Shown here piece after piece: positions 7,621 through 8,942 of a DNA stretch of 8,942 nucleotides. The DNA is from Flammeovirgaceae bacterium (GTDB taxonomy: Bacteria; Bacteroidota; Bacteroidia; Cytophagales; Cyclobacteriaceae), in assembly GCA_003229495.1 (NCBI GenBank), contig QIEB01000530.1:1-8942 (forward strand), read 5' to 3'. Position 1 is the first letter of the stretch; each line of letters starts with the position of its first letter. The notes beneath the pieces were generated by a model. It had not been told where the DNA came from. It did no database searches and saw nothing but the letters and a program-made list of their open reading frames with translations. A program made the position numbers and the translations under genes.

Positions 7621-8942
7621 AGTAACACATACGATGCAATAGTAGTAGGCTCCGGGATGACCGGTGGTTGGGCCGCCAAAGAGTTTACCGAGAAAGGACT
7701 GTCCACACTGGTACTGGAACGCGGTCGGGATGTTAAACATATCAAAGATTATCCCACTGCCAATATAGCTCCCTGGGAATTTAGGCACAGAGGCCATGTA
7801 ACCCGGGAGGAAAAGGAGCAGTATTTCATCCAGAGCTACAAGTACAACTTTGATGCCAGCAGCAAGCACTTTTTTGTGAATGACCAGAAGCATCGCTATG
7901 AGTTTCCAGAAAACAAGCCATTCAGGTGGTTCCGTGGCTATCAAACAGGAGGCCGTTCCCTACTTTGGGGACGTGGCGCCTACCGTTTCAGTGACCTTGA
8001 ATTTGAAGCCAATAAAAAAGACGGCGTGGGAACTGACTGGCCAATCAGGTACAAAGATCTGGCGCCTTGGTATGACTATGTGGAAAGATTCATTGGAGTG
8101 GCCGGTTCCATTGAAAATATCTGGCAGTTTCCGGACGGACAATTCTTACCGCCATTTGAGTTGAATCATGGAGAGTTGGTGATAAAAAGTAGGATCGAAG
8201 CTCATTACCCAGATCGTAAATTAGTACCGGATCCGGTAGCACATATCTCTAAGGCATTGCCTGGACAGTTCAAGGGAAGATCCGAGTGTCAGTCGCGAAA
8301 CATGTGTCATAGAGGGTGCCCGTACGGCGCCTATTTCAGCAGTAATAGTTCAACTTTACCAGCGGCCTACGAAACGGGCAATCTAAGTTTAAAATCGCAT
8401 GTGATTGTTGAATCGGTCATCTATGATGAAAACAAGGACAAAGTTGTAGGAGTGCGGGTAATCAATACTCAAACTGGTGAAGGCACCGAGTACTTCGCTC
8501 GGGTAATTTTTCTATGTGCCTCAACCTTAGCCTCAACTGCCATTTTAATGAATTCGAAAACCCCAAGGTTTTCTGAAGGACTTGCCAATTCAAGTGGAGT
8601 GTTGGGCCACTATTTAATGGACCACCATAAGAATGTGGGAGGCAGTGGAATCCTTGAAGGGTTTGAAGATCGAGTATACAAGGGCTATCGACCGGCACAG
8701 GTGGCTATACCAAGATTTAGAAACGTAGACCGACAGGAGATGGACTACTTAAGGGGATATGGACTTTGGGGAGGGGCCTATCGCCAGGGAGTAAACGGCA
8801 GTCAGGTCGGTATCGGGCCAGAGTTCAAGCAGAAATTGACCAGTTATGGCCCTTGGAGCATGTCATTGGGCACCCAGGCAGAATGTCTTCCTTATCATGA
8901 CAACAAAGTTGAAATTGATGAAGATAACCGGGACAAATGGGG
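7612..8942 (+). CDS. GMC-family FAD-dependent sugar dehydrogenase, catalytic subunit (second copy), partial: C-terminus beyond right edge
   Basis: Close paralogue of the gene at 5196-6899, about four-fifths identical by eye, with one single-residue gap. The frame is open from ATG 7612 to the window end (443 codons). It has the FAD-binding GSGMTGG (13-19), TGGRSLLWGR (112-121) and CQSRNMCHRGC (226-236), the same C-x5-C-x3-C pattern proposed to hold an iron-sulfur cluster. The His/Asn catalytic region of the C-terminal domain lies past the edge, so activity cannot be judged. Starts at 7612 (MSMSNTYDA) and 7618 (MSNTYDA) are both plausible; an in-frame TGA at 7594 limits any extension. No signal peptide. 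It follows the small-subunit gene by 56 bases in the same direction and probably shares its transcript and export partner. Differences from the first copy cluster in a few segments, suggesting altered substrate range. Confidence 0.9.
   Translation, partial: MSMSNTYDAIVVGSGMTGGWAAKEFTEKGLSTLVLERGRDVKHIKDYPTANIAPWEFRHRGHVTREEKEQYFIQSYKYNFDASSKHFFVNDQKHRYEFPENKPFRWFRGYQTGGRSLLWGRGAYRFSDLEFEANKKDGVGTDWPIRYKDLAPWYDYVERFIGVAGSIENIWQFPDGQFLPPFELNHGELVIKSRIEAHYPDRKLVPDPVAHISKALPGQFKGRSECQSRNMCHRGCPYGAYFSSNSSTLPAAYETGNLSLKSHVIVESVIYDENKDKVVGVRVINTQTGEGTEYFARVIFLCASTLASTAILMNSKTPRFSEGLANSSGVLGHYLMDHHKNVGGSGILEGFEDRVYKGYRPAQVAIPRFRNVDRQEMDYLRGYGLWGGAYRQGVNGSQVGIGPEFKQKLTSYGPWSMSLGTQAECLPYHDNKVEIDEDNRDKW

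Overview
The window looks like chromosomal DNA of a member of the Bacteroidota, probably a free-living or marine glycan degrader. This is an inference from moderate base composition, gene starts with no or only weak Shine-Dalgarno sequences, a TAtcTTTA element just upstream of one start, a twin-arginine lipoprotein signal of the style common in that phylum, and the gene families present. No rRNA, tRNA, CRISPR array, transposase or phage gene was seen. No stretch over 300 bases lacks a gene.

Layout: (1) 1-944, minus strand: 5' part of a secreted S1 sulfatase that runs off the left edge. (2) 1021-2674, plus strand, divergent from it: a NodB-type polysaccharide deacetylase with a long second domain. 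Its signal sequence and catalytic domain are in different frames, apparently because of one extra base in a T5G5 run. (3) 2731-5025, minus strand, convergent with the deacetylase: a GH78-type alpha-L-rhamnosidase interrupted by an in-frame TAG and lacking the usual C-terminal end. (4) 5196-8942, plus strand: a probable operon of a GMC-type FAD oxidoreductase, a Tat-signal lipoprotein of the gluconate 2-dehydrogenase subunit 3 family, and a second, closely similar GMC oxidoreductase that runs off the right edge.

The genes fit breakdown of a decorated, perhaps sulfated and rhamnose-containing, glycan or glycoside. The sulfatase, deacetylase and rhamnosidase would strip substituents and terminal sugars. 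The oxidoreductase pair would oxidise a sugar in the periplasm, passing electrons from FAD through a predicted iron-sulfur cluster (C-x5-C-x3-C) to an acceptor not encoded here. The changing strands and the absence of SusC/SusD genes mean this is not a classic polysaccharide utilisation locus as far as the window shows.

The most notable points are the dehydrogenase module with duplicated catalytic subunits around one small subunit, the uncharacterised C-terminal domain of the deacetylase, two lesions in adjacent carbohydrate-active genes, and a family of 7-bp-periodic repeats in the gaps between genes.
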